Shown here piece after piece: positions 9,493 to 20,581 of a stretch of 64,000 nt of DNA (position 1 is the first letter of the stretch; the number at the start of each line of letters is the position of its first letter). The notes under the pieces are model-generated. The model ran no database searches. It saw nothing but the letters and a program-made list of their open reading frames with translations, and was not told the origin of the DNA. The stretch lies in assembly GCF_001510655.1 (NCBI RefSeq), contig NZ_LMVC01000004.1:209459-273458 (forward strand). The letters are read 5' to 3'. The stretch is from Fictibacillus sp. FJAT-27399 (lineage in GTDB: Bacteria; Bacillota; Bacilli; Bacillales; Fictibacillaceae). Position numbers and translations under genes: made by a program.

Positions 9493-11361
9493 ATGATGCA
9501 GAATGCCTGGCTGATACCACTGTTACCGCTGCTATCCTTCATCCTTCTTTTACTTTTTGGAAAAAAACTAAAAGAAGCTTCTGCCTACGCCGGTATTGGA
9601 TGCACCTTCATTTCATTGATCATGGCAGTGATTGTCATGGCCAGCCAATGGGGAGGGGAGTCATACAAGGCAGAAGGAGTATGGCTGTATATCGGCAAAC
9701 ATGCTGTAACGATGGGATATGAAATCAATCCGCTGAATGCGTTGATGCTCGTCATCGTAACGCTTGTAAGCTTTCTCGTGCATGTGTATTCGAAGAGCTA
9801 TATGCATGGGGATGGCCGTTTTCCTGTCTTTTATGCCTATCTTGGTTTGTTTACGTTTGCGATGCTGGGGCTCGTCTTGTCTCCTAACCTGCTTCAGGTG
9901 TATATCTTCTGGGAACTGGTCGGCTTAGGATCGTTTCTCCTCATCGGATACTATTATTTTAAACCCGAAGCCAAGGCGGCTGCGAAGAAGGCCTTCATCA
10001 TGACGCGTATCGGGGACGTTGGGCTCTTCATCGGGATTATTCTTTTATACTGGCAGACGGGGAGCTTTGAATACGATGAAATCTTCAAAGCAGCTGCCAG
10101 TCACCATATTTCCTCAGAAATGATAACACTGACGGCCATTCTGATCTTTGCGGGTGCCGTCGGGAAATCCGGGCAGCTCCCGCTTCATACGTGGCTCCCA
10201 GATGCTATGGAGGGCCCGACGCCAGTCTCCGCCCTTATCCATGCGGCAACGATGGTCGCAGCAGGTGTTTATCTTGTGGCTTCCATGTACCCGCTCTTTG
10301 AAGCATCGTCCGCAGCCATGACAACTGTAGCCGTTGTCGGCGGAATTACTGCAATATTCGCCGCATCCGTCGGCCTGATGCAGAAAGATATCAAACGGGT
10401 ATTGGCGTATTCCACCGTGAGCCAGCTTGGCTACATGATGCTAGCCCTTGGCTCAGGCGGCTATACAGCAGGGATTTTCCATCTGATGACACATGCTTTC
10501 TTTAAAGCACTGCTGTTCCTGGCCGCAGGCAGTGTTATTCATGCCGTACATACTCAAAATATTGAAGAGATGGGCGGCCTTTGGAGGAAGCTGAAATTTA
10601 CGGCTCCTTTATTTTTAATAGGAGCACTGTCCATTTCCGGATTTCCGCTCTTATCCGGTTTCTTCAGTAAAGATGAGATTTTAATGGCCACTTACGGGGA
10701 CGGCCGCTACGGATTGTTTATCCTCGCTCTCCTCGCTGCTTTTTTTACCGCTTTTTATATGTTCCGCCTGTTTTTTATGGTGTTCGCAGGGAATTCAGGC
10801 CAAGCGCATGAAAAGGTGAAAGAATCCGATGTATCCATGCTTTTTCCCATGCTGGTTCTAGGTTTTCTGGCTGTCGTGGCAGGCTATTTAAATACCCCCT
10901 GGTTTGGTGCGTTTTTAGCTCATTATTTAAGCAACGGCCCTGTCCGCATTGCTGCAGAAGGAGAACATGGACCGGTATGGATTCCGATCCTTGCCACGAT
11001 CGTATCCTTGGCGGGAATCTTTCTGGCATACCTTATGTACGGTAAAAAAACACTGTCAAGAAACTGGCTGTCTCGTTCTCTTCCGTCTCTCAGCACGCTT
11101 ATTTACCGCAAGTATTACGTGGATGAAGCTTATGATGCTACAGTCGTTAAAGGCACAACGCTGTTCAGTTATTTTTGGAGCTATGTTGACCGGTATCTCG
11201 TTGAAACAGCTGTGAACGGAACGGCAGGCCTCGTTCAATGGCTCGGTAAAAGAGGTTCCTCCATGCACGATGGCCAGGTTCAGAGATTTGGTGCCGTCGC
11301 TGTTGCGGGACTCGTTATCATCCTATTATTCTTTGCTGTTGCAGGGGGGTATTTCTCATGA
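9493..11361 (+). CDS. nuoL: NADH-quinone oxidoreductase subunit L
   Basis: The distal antiporter-like proton-pumping subunit. About 622 residues carry some 16 helices, the HTWLPDAMEGPTPVSALIHAATMV motif of helices 7-8 and a C-terminal extension typical of NuoL (lateral helix). A TTG at 9484 is in frame, but the AAGGGG site sits almost on top of it, and ATG codons at 9493 and 9496 are better spaced. It overlaps nuoM by four bases. Confidence 0.95.
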   Translation: MMQNAWLIPLLPLLSFILLLLFGKKLKEASAYAGIGCTFISLIMAVIVMASQWGGESYKAEGVWLYIGKHAVTMGYEINPLNALMLVIVTLVSFLVHVYSKSYMHGDGRFPVFYAYLGLFTFAMLGLVLSPNLLQVYIFWELVGLGSFLLIGYYYFKPEAKAAAKKAFIMTRIGDVGLFIGIILLYWQTGSFEYDEIFKAAASHHISSEMITLTAILIFAGAVGKSGQLPLHTWLPDAMEGPTPVSALIHAATMVAAGVYLVASMYPLFEASSAAMTTVAVVGGITAIFAASVGLMQKDIKRVLAYSTVSQLGYMMLALGSGGYTAGIFHLMTHAFFKALLFLAAGSVIHAVHTQNIEEMGGLWRKLKFTAPLFLIGALSISGFPLLSGFFSKDEILMATYGDGRYGLFILALLAAFFTAFYMFRLFFMVFAGNSGQAHEKVKESDVSMLFPMLVLGFLAVVAGYLNTPWFGAFLAHYLSNGPVRIAAEGEHGPVWIPILATIVSLAGIFLAYLMYGKKTLSRNWLSRSLPSLSTLIYRKYYVDEAYDATVVKGTTLFSYFWSYVDRYLVETAVNGTAGLVQWLGKRGSSMHDGQVQRFGAVAVAGLVIILLFFAVAGGYFS

Positions 11362-12863
11362 GCCATCTGATATCCATCCTATTGTTTTCACCGCTGGCCG
11401 GTATTGCTGTTTTGAGTGTAATGCCATCCAAAAATGAAAAGGCCTTAAAACTTGCAGGCCTGTTGGGCACGCTGCTGCCCCTGCTTCTTGCCATCATTGC
11501 TGCAGTTACCTTTGATCGCTCAGCTTCAGGGATCCAGCTTGCTGAACAAGGTAACTGGATCTCTTATAAAATGGATCAGGTTGGAGCAGGCTTATCTTTT
11601 GCTATCGACTATGAAGTAGGCGTCAACGGCCTGTCTCTTGTTCTCCTGCTGTTAACCGCTGTTATTTCTGTACTGGCTGCTATTGGTTCCTGGACGATCA
11701 AGAAGGACTGGAAAAGCTATTTCATCTTCTTTTTGATATTAGAGCTCGGTATGCTTGGGGTATTCGCTTCTCAAAATCTCTTTCTCTTCTTTATTTTCTT
11801 TGAGTTGACGCTTATCCCGATGTTTTTCCTGATCGGCCGCTGGGGTTATGCAGACAGGGAAAAGGCTGCTTACAGTTTCTTGATCTATAACGGAATCGGT
11901 TCTGCCATTCTGCTCATTGTATTCGTTGCACTCTTTATGAGAACAGGAACGCTAAACTATGGAGAACTGGCGAAAATACTCGGCGGACATACCGATCCTG
12001 CTCTCGGCGGCACGTTCCGTATGTCCATCCTGATTGCTCTGTTTGTGGCTTTTGGAATCAAACTGCCGATTGTTCCTCTTCACACGTGGATGCTGCGTGT
12101 GCACGTACAGGCACCGCCTTCCGTTGTTATGATCCACTCGGGAATTCTTTTAAAGATCGGAGCATACGGACTCTTCACGTTCGGTATCGGATTTTTCCCG
12201 TCTGAATTCAAACGGATGGCAGTATGGATAGCAGTATTGGGTGTCATCAACCTTCTGTATGGTGCCTTTCTTGCCATCGTACAGACGGATTTGAAAAAAG
12301 TACTGGCCTATTCTTCCGTCTCCCACATGGGGATCGTATTGATCGGTTTTTCGGCACTGAATGAAGCAGGAGTAAAGGGAGCGGTCTTTCAGCTAATTTC
12401 CCACGGATTGATCTCTGCCCTGCTGTTCTTCTTGATCGGGGTGCTGTATGAACGGACCGGTTCTTCACACCTTAAGGACTACAGTGGTCTTGCAGGCGCC
12501 ATGCCGGTCACTGCAGGCATCCTGCTTGCCGGAGGGCTTGCGTCGCTGGGACTTCCTGGCATGTCCGGATTTATCAGTGAGTTTCTGGCCTTTCTCGGAC
12601 TCTTCAAGGTCATGCCGGTTATCGCTGCAGTGGGGGCTCTCGGTATCGTATTAACTGCGGTTTATATTTTGCGGGCTGTTCTTTCTGTAACCTTCGGGCC
12701 CCCAAAGGACGCCCATAGCGGCTTTTATGATTTGACGCTCCGAGAGAGGGTGCCGGCTTTTGTTCTTTTGGCTTTGGTGCTCTTTATTGGAATCTATCCA
12801 GGAATGCTGAGTGAATCATTACGCACGGTTTTAGACACAATCTTGTTAGGCTTAAGGGGGTAG
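11358..12863 (+). CDS. nuoM: NADH-quinone oxidoreductase subunit M
   Basis: The second antiporter-like pump of complex I, 501 residues with about 14 helices. LYFELTLIPMFF-like sequence (here FFIFFELTLIPMFFLIGRWG) contains the key Glu of helix 5, and PLHTWMLRVHVQAPPSVVMI marks helices 7-8. Note WMLRVHVQAP in place of the usual WLPDAHVEAP: the acidic residues of this loop are substituted. It overlaps nuoL by four bases and ends five bases before nuoN. Confidence 0.95.
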   Translation: MSHLISILLFSPLAGIAVLSVMPSKNEKALKLAGLLGTLLPLLLAIIAAVTFDRSASGIQLAEQGNWISYKMDQVGAGLSFAIDYEVGVNGLSLVLLLLTAVISVLAAIGSWTIKKDWKSYFIFFLILELGMLGVFASQNLFLFFIFFELTLIPMFFLIGRWGYADREKAAYSFLIYNGIGSAILLIVFVALFMRTGTLNYGELAKILGGHTDPALGGTFRMSILIALFVAFGIKLPIVPLHTWMLRVHVQAPPSVVMIHSGILLKIGAYGLFTFGIGFFPSEFKRMAVWIAVLGVINLLYGAFLAIVQTDLKKVLAYSSVSHMGIVLIGFSALNEAGVKGAVFQLISHGLISALLFFLIGVLYERTGSSHLKDYSGLAGAMPVTAGILLAGGLASLGLPGMSGFISEFLAFLGLFKVMPVIAAVGALGIVLTAVYILRAVLSVTFGPPKDAHSGFYDLTLRERVPAFVLLALVLFIGIYPGMLSESLRTVLDTILLGLRG

Positions 12864-12867
12864 CCAG

Positions 12868-14385
12868 ATGGATCTTCACACGTTAACTTCAATGAACTGG
12901 GGAATCATGGCGCCTGAATTTGCCATCTTGGGAACAGCTATTATCCTGTCTTTGCTGGACTTGTTTATGCCACGAACGCAAAGCCGCCGTCCTCTGGGGA
13001 TATTGGCCATTGCAGGAATAGCAGCGGCTTTCATTTTTTTATATCTGCAATTTGGACATGAAGGAGCATCACTTTTTCATGATATGTACCGGCTTGACTC
13101 CTTCTCGAAGGCGTTTAAGCTGATCCTTCTTTTGGGAACAGGGCTGATTTTAGTTTTAGCTTATGACTACCGGATGGGTGAAGAAGAAGAGTACCGTGGG
13201 GAATTCTACTATCTGCTGCTCACTGCTCTCCTTGGGGCCATGTTTATGGCTTCGAGCGGGGACATGATCACCCTGTTTATAGGCCTGGAGCTCCTTTCTC
13301 TTTCCTCCTATGTTATGGCAGGTATGAGAAAAAGAAAGTTGGAGTCGAATGAGGCTGCTTTTAAATATGTAGTAACAGGCGGGATTTCAACAGCCATCAC
13401 AATGTTTGGGATGAGCTATGTATTTGGGTTGACTGGGGAAACAAACCTGTATGCAGTAGGTGCAGCATTGAGAGATACGAGCATCCTTCAGAATCAGTTT
13501 TTACTCGTATTTGCTTTTTTTATCACATTTGCAGGGTTAACTTTCAAAATCGCCTCTGCTCCGTTTCATATGTGGGCACCCGATGTGTATCAAGGCTCAC
13601 CGCTTCCTGTTACCGCCTTTTTAAGCGTGGTCTCGAAAACAGCCGGATTTGCCATCATCCTGCGGTTTTTTCTCATGTGCTTTAGTTCAGCGCCCGGCAT
13701 TAAAGGAGATCCGCTGCTTCTTCAAGTTCAGCCGTATCTCGCTGTTCTCGCTGGAGCGACCATGATTGCCGGCAATGTGATCGCCCTCCGGCAGCGGAAC
13801 ATTAAACGGCTTTTCGCCTATTCGTCGGTTGCGCAGGCTGGTTATATTCTCGTTCCGTTCGTTTCCGTCTCGGCTTTGCTGTTTGAAACAACATGGTTTT
13901 ATCTTCTTGCCTATCTGTTTATGAATATTGGTGCTTTTGCTGTCATTCAGGAAGTAACAGCAGCGAGCGGGACGAATGATATATCGGGCTTTGCCGGCTT
14001 ATATAAGCGTTCTCCCTGGCTAGCTTTCGCCATGACCATCTTTATTCTGTCATTGGCGGGCATTCCGGCTACAGCAGGCTTTGCGGGGAAATTCGGAATC
14101 TTTATGAATGCCCTTGGAACCAACCCTGGACATTACATATTGGCAGGGATTCTAATGGCCGCCACGGTTGTCTCTTACTTCTATTATTTCAACATTATTG
14201 GCCAGATGTTTTTTCGCTCAGGGCAGGAAGAGCGGGCGATCCAGCATAAGAAGGGCCTCCTGTTTGTAACCGCTTTATGTGCAGCGGCAACCGTGTTCTT
14301 CGGTATCTTCCCGGGAACCGCCCTCCATTTCTTTTATAATGAATTTCATCTCACAGATTTTTTCCAGACATTAGGACAAAAATAA
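12868..14385 (+). CDS. nuoN: NADH-quinone oxidoreductase subunit N
   Basis: The third antiporter-like pump, 505 residues and about 14 helices. FIGLELLSLSSYVMAGMRKRKLESNEAAFKY marks the conserved Glu/Lys region and FHMWAPDVYQGSPLPVTAFLSVVSKTAGFA the helix 7-8 signature. It is the last gene of the operon. No nuoE, nuoF or nuoG follows, which is the Bacillus type of complex I without an NADH-oxidising module, so the electron donor is probably not NADH directly. The stop abuts repeat copy B, whose right end supplies a terminator. Confidence 0.96.
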   Translation: MDLHTLTSMNWGIMAPEFAILGTAIILSLLDLFMPRTQSRRPLGILAIAGIAAAFIFLYLQFGHEGASLFHDMYRLDSFSKAFKLILLLGTGLILVLAYDYRMGEEEEYRGEFYYLLLTALLGAMFMASSGDMITLFIGLELLSLSSYVMAGMRKRKLESNEAAFKYVVTGGISTAITMFGMSYVFGLTGETNLYAVGAALRDTSILQNQFLLVFAFFITFAGLTFKIASAPFHMWAPDVYQGSPLPVTAFLSVVSKTAGFAIILRFFLMCFSSAPGIKGDPLLLQVQPYLAVLAGATMIAGNVIALRQRNIKRLFAYSSVAQAGYILVPFVSVSALLFETTWFYLLAYLFMNIGAFAVIQEVTAASGTNDISGFAGLYKRSPWLAFAMTIFILSLAGIPATAGFAGKFGIFMNALGTNPGHYILAGILMAATVVSYFYYFNIIGQMFFRSGQEERAIQHKKGLLFVTALCAAATVFFGIFPGTALHFFYNEFHLTDFFQTLGQK

Positions 14386-14637
14386 GGGGGCTGTCCAAGA
14401 AGTCTGGTAGCTGTTGATCTCCGCTCCAGGCTGCTCGCTTTCCGCGGGGCGTGCGGTGAGCCTTACCGGCGTGAACGCCTACTTTTTGGCGCAAGCGCCT
14501 GCGGGAGTCTCACCTGTCACGCTAGTCCCGCAGGAGTCTCGCACCTTGCACTCCAATCAACTTTTCATTGAAGATTTTTCACGTCAAAGGAGCTGCCTGA
14601 AGGTCAATTTTCGACTTTCAGGACAGCCCCTTTTTTT
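14386..14637 (+). repeat. GCTCGC-core interspersed element, copy B
   Basis: This copy starts immediately after the nuoN stop with GGGGGCTGTCC and ends GGACAGCCCC plus seven T, so the ends are inverted repeats. Inside lies the shared core (GCTCGCTTTCCGCGGGGCG to CACTCCAATCAAC). The last 60 bp form a strong hairpin and T run. The open frame across it is an artefact. The remaining 14638-14818 before ywzB shows nothing I can name. Confidence 0.8.
14588..14637 (+). terminator. Terminator of the nuo operon, supplied by element B
   Basis: GGAGCTGCCTGAAGGTC pairs (with G-T pairs) with GACTTTCAGGACAGCCCC around AATTTTC, followed by TTTTTTT. The same hairpin recurs at 63550-63600. It is the only terminator-like structure after nuoN. 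Confidence 0.8.
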
Positions 14638-14818
14638 ATTTGGGAAATCCCTTGGATTTTAAAGATATGTCAAAATTGGGAACATGATTGAAAATAGGCC
14701 TTTTGTCTGTTCCTTTATGGTAAAATTCAGTTTATGCTACTTTCTATTGGTGTATGTTATCATGATGGTGTTAAGTAAGCACTTGGCCGATAAGGCCTTG
14801 CGGCAAGGAGGAACCCAG

Positions 14819-15052
14819 TTGTTTGAACAAGCCGGGCAGCAAGCGCTGCTTCATATCCTCGTTCACCTGCTTTTTCTCGTCATCACATGGTGGGCCATGC
14901 AGGCAATAAAATTTGACTCGTACATCAAAAAGGGCAAAGTGATCCAAGCACGCGTTTTATTCGTCTTAGTAACGATCGCTGTTGCCAGCCTCGTAAGCAG
15001 CTTCTTTCTCACGTATTTGAATTATTCCACACAGCTTAAATATTTATTTTAA
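14819..15052 (+). CDS. ywzB: DUF1146 membrane protein YwzB
   Basis: A two-helix membrane protein of unknown function, conserved in Bacillus just upstream of ywmB and murA. I place the start at TTG 14819, seven bases after a perfect AAGGAGG, giving 77 residues, the usual YwzB length. The frame is open 135 bp further upstream to an ATG at 14684, but that part resembles nothing. Helices lie at about residues 8-28 and 45-65, separated by the conserved FDSYIKKGKVIQAR loop. The context supports an envelope-related role. Confidence 0.85.
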   Translation: MFEQAGQQALLHILVHLLFLVITWWAMQAIKFDSYIKKGKVIQARVLFVLVTIAVASLVSSFFLTYLNYSTQLKYLF

Positions 15053-15220
15053 TTAACACAAACCTACTAACCGTCTCAGCTCAAAATGCAGCAAAAGATT
15101 GTTCACTGTTGAACAAAGTAAATAGGGTGAAGTTTCTGTCGGAATATGACTGCAACTTCCATGAATAATGGACCGTCCTCTGGCAAGAATGAGAATAGAG
15201 GAGAGGACGGGTGGAATAAA

Positions 15221-15964
15221 ATGAAAAAGAGTATTGTTTTATTTTTTGCTATTATATTATTGGTTCATTCTTATGAGAGTGTGCTGGCAAGAGAAGCAGC
15301 AAATATAAGCAAAATTTCGGATATGAAGCAAGCGATGGACGAGCACGGTATTATTGTGAAAAAATGGTCGCTTTATACTAAAGGAAGTGTAGGTTTTACT
15401 TCCGATCTAAATGGGTATCGACAAAAAGCGGCATTATTAAAGAATGCAGCTAAAGGTTATAAATGGAACAATATGAATATGCAAGAACATTTAAAGATTA
15501 CTGGGGTGCGATATTCTCAAGCAGGGAGCATAAAAGAGCGCCTTACGCTGGTGGGATACCCCCAAAAAGAAAAGCTTGCAACGTATCTTGTTTATGCGGT
15601 CGAAGGAAAGGGCTGGAATAAAAATCAATTTCAGCATTTTGCACGATCGTTCCAGAGTAGGGTCGCTACCTATTTTGAAGGAAAAACTTCAACTTTCCCT
15701 TGTATCACAGGGGTACATAGTGGTACAATGGACGTCGGTTTGTATAAACAAGCACTTGAGCTCATGACAACGTTCTCCGCTGTTCCTGTCGAAGAACTGA
15801 AGGAAGAGACGTTTGTATCAATCTCGGCATATACTAAGCATTGGGATGAGAAAATTAATACAGCTCACAAAGCTATGAATCTGCAGATTGCAATTAGAAA
15901 TCAAGGAATGGGCGGCCAAACAGCCGTCACAATTGGAACACCAATAATTACGTCTGAATATTAA
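15221..15964 (+). CDS. ywmB: YwmB family protein (TATA-box-binding-like fold)
   Basis: An exported protein of 247 residues with an N-terminal signal segment (MKKSIVLFFAIILLVHSYES, cleavage near VLA-REA). It corresponds to B. subtilis YwmB, always next to murA; the function is not established. The C-terminal VTIGTPIITSEY is the conserved tail. I use the ATG at 15221 behind GGACGGGTGG rather than the earlier ATG at 15146. A short hairpin (CCGTCCTCT 15173-15181 with AGAGGACGG 15202-15210) overlaps the ribosome site and might modulate translation. Confidence 0.88.
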   Translation: MKKSIVLFFAIILLVHSYESVLAREAANISKISDMKQAMDEHGIIVKKWSLYTKGSVGFTSDLNGYRQKAALLKNAAKGYKWNNMNMQEHLKITGVRYSQAGSIKERLTLVGYPQKEKLATYLVYAVEGKGWNKNQFQHFARSFQSRVATYFEGKTSTFPCITGVHSGTMDVGLYKQALELMTTFSAVPVEELKEETFVSISAYTKHWDEKINTAHKAMNLQIAIRNQGMGGQTAVTIGTPIITSEY

Positions 15965-15994
15965 TATAGAAATTGGACGCGGAGGGGAATTTCG

Positions 15995-17314
15995 TTGGAA
16001 AAAATCATTGTCCGTGGTGGTAGGCGGTTAGAAGGCTCTGTTAAAGTTGAAGGAGCAAAGAATGCTGTACTGCCTGTCATCGCAGCATCCATTTTAGCCA
16101 GTAAAGGCACAAGCACGATTAAAGATGTGCCGACCCTTGCTGATGTATATACGATTAACGAGGTACTGCGTTATTTAAATATTGAAGTTAAATTTGAGAA
16201 TGGCGAGATCCAAGTGGATGCTTCAGGAGCTTTAAAAACAGAAGCGCCATTTGAATATGTTCGTAAAATGCGTGCATCCTTCTTGGTAATGGGACCTTTG
16301 CTTGCACGCGTAGGATTAGCGAGAATCGCACTTCCTGGCGGTTGTGCAATTGGATCACGTCCGATCGATCAGCACTTAAAAGGCTTTGAAGCCATGGGTG
16401 CCACTGTTAAAATCGGGAATGGATTTATTGAAGCCAGCATAGATGGCCGCCTAAAAGGTGCAAAAATTTATTTGGACTTCCCAAGTGTAGGAGCAACAGA
16501 AAACATTATTACGGCTGCTGCCCTTGCTGAAGGAACAACCATTATTGAAAATGCAGCTAAAGAGCCTGAGATTGTTTGCCTTGCAAACTACATCAACTCC
16601 ATGGGAGGAAAAGTAGTAGGCGCAGGTACAGGTACAATCCGTATCGAAGGTGTTGAAGAGCTTTCAGGTTCGGAGCACGCTGTGGTTCCTGACCGCATTG
16701 AAGCAGGTACGTACATGGTTGCTGCAGCTATTACTGGCGGAGACGTTTTTGTTGAAGGCGCGATTGCCGAGCACCTTCGCCCATTAATCGCAAAAATGGA
16801 AGAAATGGGTGTTACCGTTAAAGATGAGGAAACTGGTCTTCGTGTCATTGGTCCGAAAGAATTAAAACCAGTTGATATTAAAACTATGCCGCATCCGGGC
16901 TTCCCAACAGATTTGCAGTCTCAGATGATGGCATTGCTTCTTCGGGCAAACGGTACAAGTGTCATTACAGAAACTGTGTTTGAAAACCGTTTTATGCATG
17001 TTGAGGAATTCCGCCGCATGAACGGAGATATTAAAATCGAAGGCCGCTCTGCCGTAATCAACGGACCTGTATCATTACAGGGAGCCGAGGTTGCAGCAAC
17101 TGATTTGCGAGCGGGAGCAGCACTGGTCCTTGCCGGCCTTGTAGCTGACGGTTATACGCGTGTAACTGAGCTTAAACATATCGACCGCGGCTATGTGAAA
17201 TTTACTGAAAAACTTCATGATCTTGGAGCTGACATCGAGCGTGTTAACGAAGAATCAACAGCCGCTCCAGCAGAAGAGAAATCATCGGTATCATTAAAAT
17301 CTAATCTTGCTTAA
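15995..17314 (+). CDS. murA: UDP-N-acetylglucosamine 1-carboxyvinyltransferase
   Basis: It transfers enolpyruvate from phosphoenolpyruvate to UDP-GlcNAc, the committed step of peptidoglycan synthesis, in the cytoplasm. The 439 residues show [16 protein letters not shown] at the N terminus and the catalytic Cys in [18 protein letters not shown] (about residue 117, the fosfomycin target). The start is TTG behind GGAGGGG. The gene order with ywmB and spoIID identifies it as the MurAA orthologue. The last 20 residues are a variable Ala/Ser-rich tail. An intrinsic terminator follows. Confidence 0.96.
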   Translation: MEKIIVRGGRRLEGSVKVEGAKNAVLPVIAASILASKGTSTIKDVPTLADVYTINEVLRYLNIEVKFENGEIQVDASGALKTEAPFEYVRKMRASFLVMGPLLARVGLARIALPGGCAIGSRPIDQHLKGFEAMGATVKIGNGFIEASIDGRLKGAKIYLDFPSVGATENIITAAALAEGTTIIENAAKEPEIVCLANYINSMGGKVVGAGTGTIRIEGVEELSGSEHAVVPDRIEAGTYMVAAAITGGDVFVEGAIAEHLRPLIAKMEEMGVTVKDEETGLRVIGPKELKPVDIKTMPHPGFPTDLQSQMMALLLRANGTSVITETVFENRFMHVEEFRRMNGDIKIEGRSAVINGPVSLQGAEVAATDLRAGAALVLAGLVADGYTRVTELKHIDRGYVKFTEKLHDLGADIERVNEESTAAPAEEKSSVSLKSNLA

Positions 17315-17327
17315 TTTATAGTTTAGA

Positions 17328-17359
17328 AAGCTTCCTGCAGATTGCAGGGAGCTTTTTTT
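17328..17359 (+). terminator. murA terminator
   Basis: AAGCTTCCTGCA pairs with TGCAGGGAGCTT, then TTTTTT. Confidence 0.85.
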
Positions 17360-17485
17360 ATTGCGGGTTGAAAGGATAGTAAGAAGAGCATAAGAATTCC
17401 GCTATTAAAAAGTAATGGAAATGACCTAGTTGATATAGAAAGTGAAGAAAGACTGGGAGTATATATTCAAAATTTTGAGAATAGT

Positions 17486-17513
17486 TTGAAATTAAATATA
17501 ATTCGTGTACTAT
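17486..17513 (+). promoter_or_regulatory. Possible promoter of the M4 protease gene
   Basis: TTGAAA (17486-17491), a 16-bp AT-rich spacer and TACTAT (17508-17513), 47 bp before the ATG. The match is moderate. Confidence 0.45.
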
Positions 17514-17556
17514 TAAATCAAGCAAGGCCATTCTATACATGACAAAGGGGATATGA

Positions 17557-19221
<1,665 letters not shown>

Positions 19222-19227
19222 AAAAGC

Positions 19228-19257
19228 AAAACCCTGCTAGTGATAGCAGGGTTTTTT
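19228..19257 (+). terminator. Terminator of the M4 protease gene
   Basis: AAACCCTGCTA pairs with TAGCAGGGTTT around GTGA, followed by a T run. Confidence 0.88.
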
Positions 19258-19365
19258 CTATGAGATTGAAAAGTAGAACTGAGATTGAAAGGAAAAACAA
19301 GTTCTAATAGTTTGTCTCCCTCCATAAATTGTAAAGACTAATCAATTCAGTGGAGGCCAGGCCGA

Positions 19366-20388
19366 ATGTTCATGAAAATGAAGCCGATTACCTTCTTCGT
19401 CTCTGTCTTTGTTGTGGTCACCGTCCTTCTTCCGGCTTTGCTCGTGCTTCCCTACTCTTCCAAATCATCCTTTTTGCTAGAGACAAAGCCGAAGGAAATC
19501 AAACGAGCTGCCATACCGAGTCTAGCATCGACACTTGCTGTACCCGTCTACCGGACAGCTGAGAAAAAGGTGGAAAAGGTCGCGCTCGAGGAGTACGTCA
19601 AAGGAGTGGTCGCTTCTGAAATGCCCGCTGACTTTAAACTTGAGGCGTTAAAGGCTCAAGCGTTAACAGCCAGAACGTACATCGCCAGGCTTTTGGACAG
19701 CGCTCAAGGGGGAAACCTTCCAGGCGGGGCGGCTGTGACGGATTCCATTCTTCATCAGGTCTACAAAAGTGATGATGAATTGAAGAAGCTGTGGGGAGAC
19801 GAATATCCAGAAAAGATGAAGAAGATCACCAAAGCGGTAGCAGAGACGAAAGGAAAGATTTTAACGTACGACGGGAAACCGATCTTTGCGAGTTTCTTTT
19901 CAACAAGCAATGGTTATACCGAAAACAGCGAGGACTATTGGGGAACGAAATATCCTTATCTAAAAAGCGTAAAAAGCCCGTGGGATCAAAACACTCCTAA
20001 ATTCGTCCAGAAACAGGAGATCTCTTTGCTGGATGTTGAGAGAAGGCTGGGGGTCGTAATTCAAAAGGACGGAGAAGTGGGCACGGTAACAAAGAAAACC
20101 GCAGGAAACCGGATCGCTCGTATGACCATTGACGGAAAAAGCTTTAAGGGCAAAGAGATCCGTGAGAAACTGGGTCTTCGCTCAGCCGATTTTACGCTGA
20201 CGAAAAAGAAACAAGAAGTGATTGCAGTGACGAAAGGCTTCGGCCATGGAGTGGGGATGAGCCAGTATGGAGCAAACGGCATGGCGAAGGCCGGCAAGAA
20301 CTACAAGCAAATTGTAAAATACTATTACAAAGGAGTGGCCATTTCAGAATACAAGCCTGATCCTGGCCGTTCCACCGCAAAGCGGTAA
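19366..20388 (+). CDS. spoIID: Stage II sporulation protein D
   Basis: A mother-cell lytic transglycosylase of the DMP complex (SpoIID-SpoIIM-SpoIIP) that removes septal peptidoglycan during engulfment. The 340 residues have an N-terminal membrane anchor (about 7-28), the SpoIID/LytB domain with the catalytic Glu in VASEMPADF, and the conserved GFGHGVGMSQYGANGMA. The ATG follows GTGGAGG. CATAAATTG about 45 bp upstream resembles a sigma-E -10 box, matching the known mother-cell expression, though I could not settle the -35. Confidence 0.95.
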   Translation: MFMKMKPITFFVSVFVVVTVLLPALLVLPYSSKSSFLLETKPKEIKRAAIPSLASTLAVPVYRTAEKKVEKVALEEYVKGVVASEMPADFKLEALKAQALTARTYIARLLDSAQGGNLPGGAAVTDSILHQVYKSDDELKKLWGDEYPEKMKKITKAVAETKGKILTYDGKPIFASFFSTSNGYTENSEDYWGTKYPYLKSVKSPWDQNTPKFVQKQEISLLDVERRLGVVIQKDGEVGTVTKKTAGNRIARMTIDGKSFKGKEIREKLGLRSADFTLTKKKQEVIAVTKGFGHGVGMSQYGANGMAKAGKNYKQIVKYYYKGVAISEYKPDPGRSTAKR

Positions 20389-20395
20389 CCCTTCC

Positions 20396-20423
20396 AGACC
20401 CGGCGAAAAAGCCGGGTCTTTTG
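20396..20423 (+). terminator. spoIID terminator
   Basis: AGACCCGGC and GCCGGGTCT form the stem around GAAAAA; TTTTG follows. Confidence 0.88.
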
Positions 20424-20530
20424 TGTTTAACACCCTTCCTAATCCTGCGGAGAAAAATAAAGTTTTGGGAATCATGCATAGTATTCAAGTCTTTGTCGAA
20501 AAATAATATCCTAATTTTTTTCATACCAAA

Positions 20531-20560
20531 GTATATATTTTCTGAATCCTGTTCAGAATG
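20531..20560 (+). promoter_or_regulatory. Candidate sigma-F promoter of spoIIQ
   Basis: GTATA (20531-20535), a 15-bp spacer and GTTCAGAATG (20551-20560) resemble the forespore sigma-F pattern. The predicted transcript start would fall very close to the ribosome site, which weakens the call. Confidence 0.3.
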
Positions 20561-20581
20561 ATTGCTGAGGTGATGATAAAA

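Noticed and set aside
4052-14385. Deletion of nuoE, nuoF and nuoG from the operon
   Set aside because: The 11-gene form is normal for Bacillus-type complex I, and the gene junctions C-D-H are tight with no scar.
14414-14662. Protein-coding gene inside repeat copy B
   Set aside because: The frame spans the interspersed element and its terminator; the other copies give similar but unconserved peptides, and no ribosome site is present.
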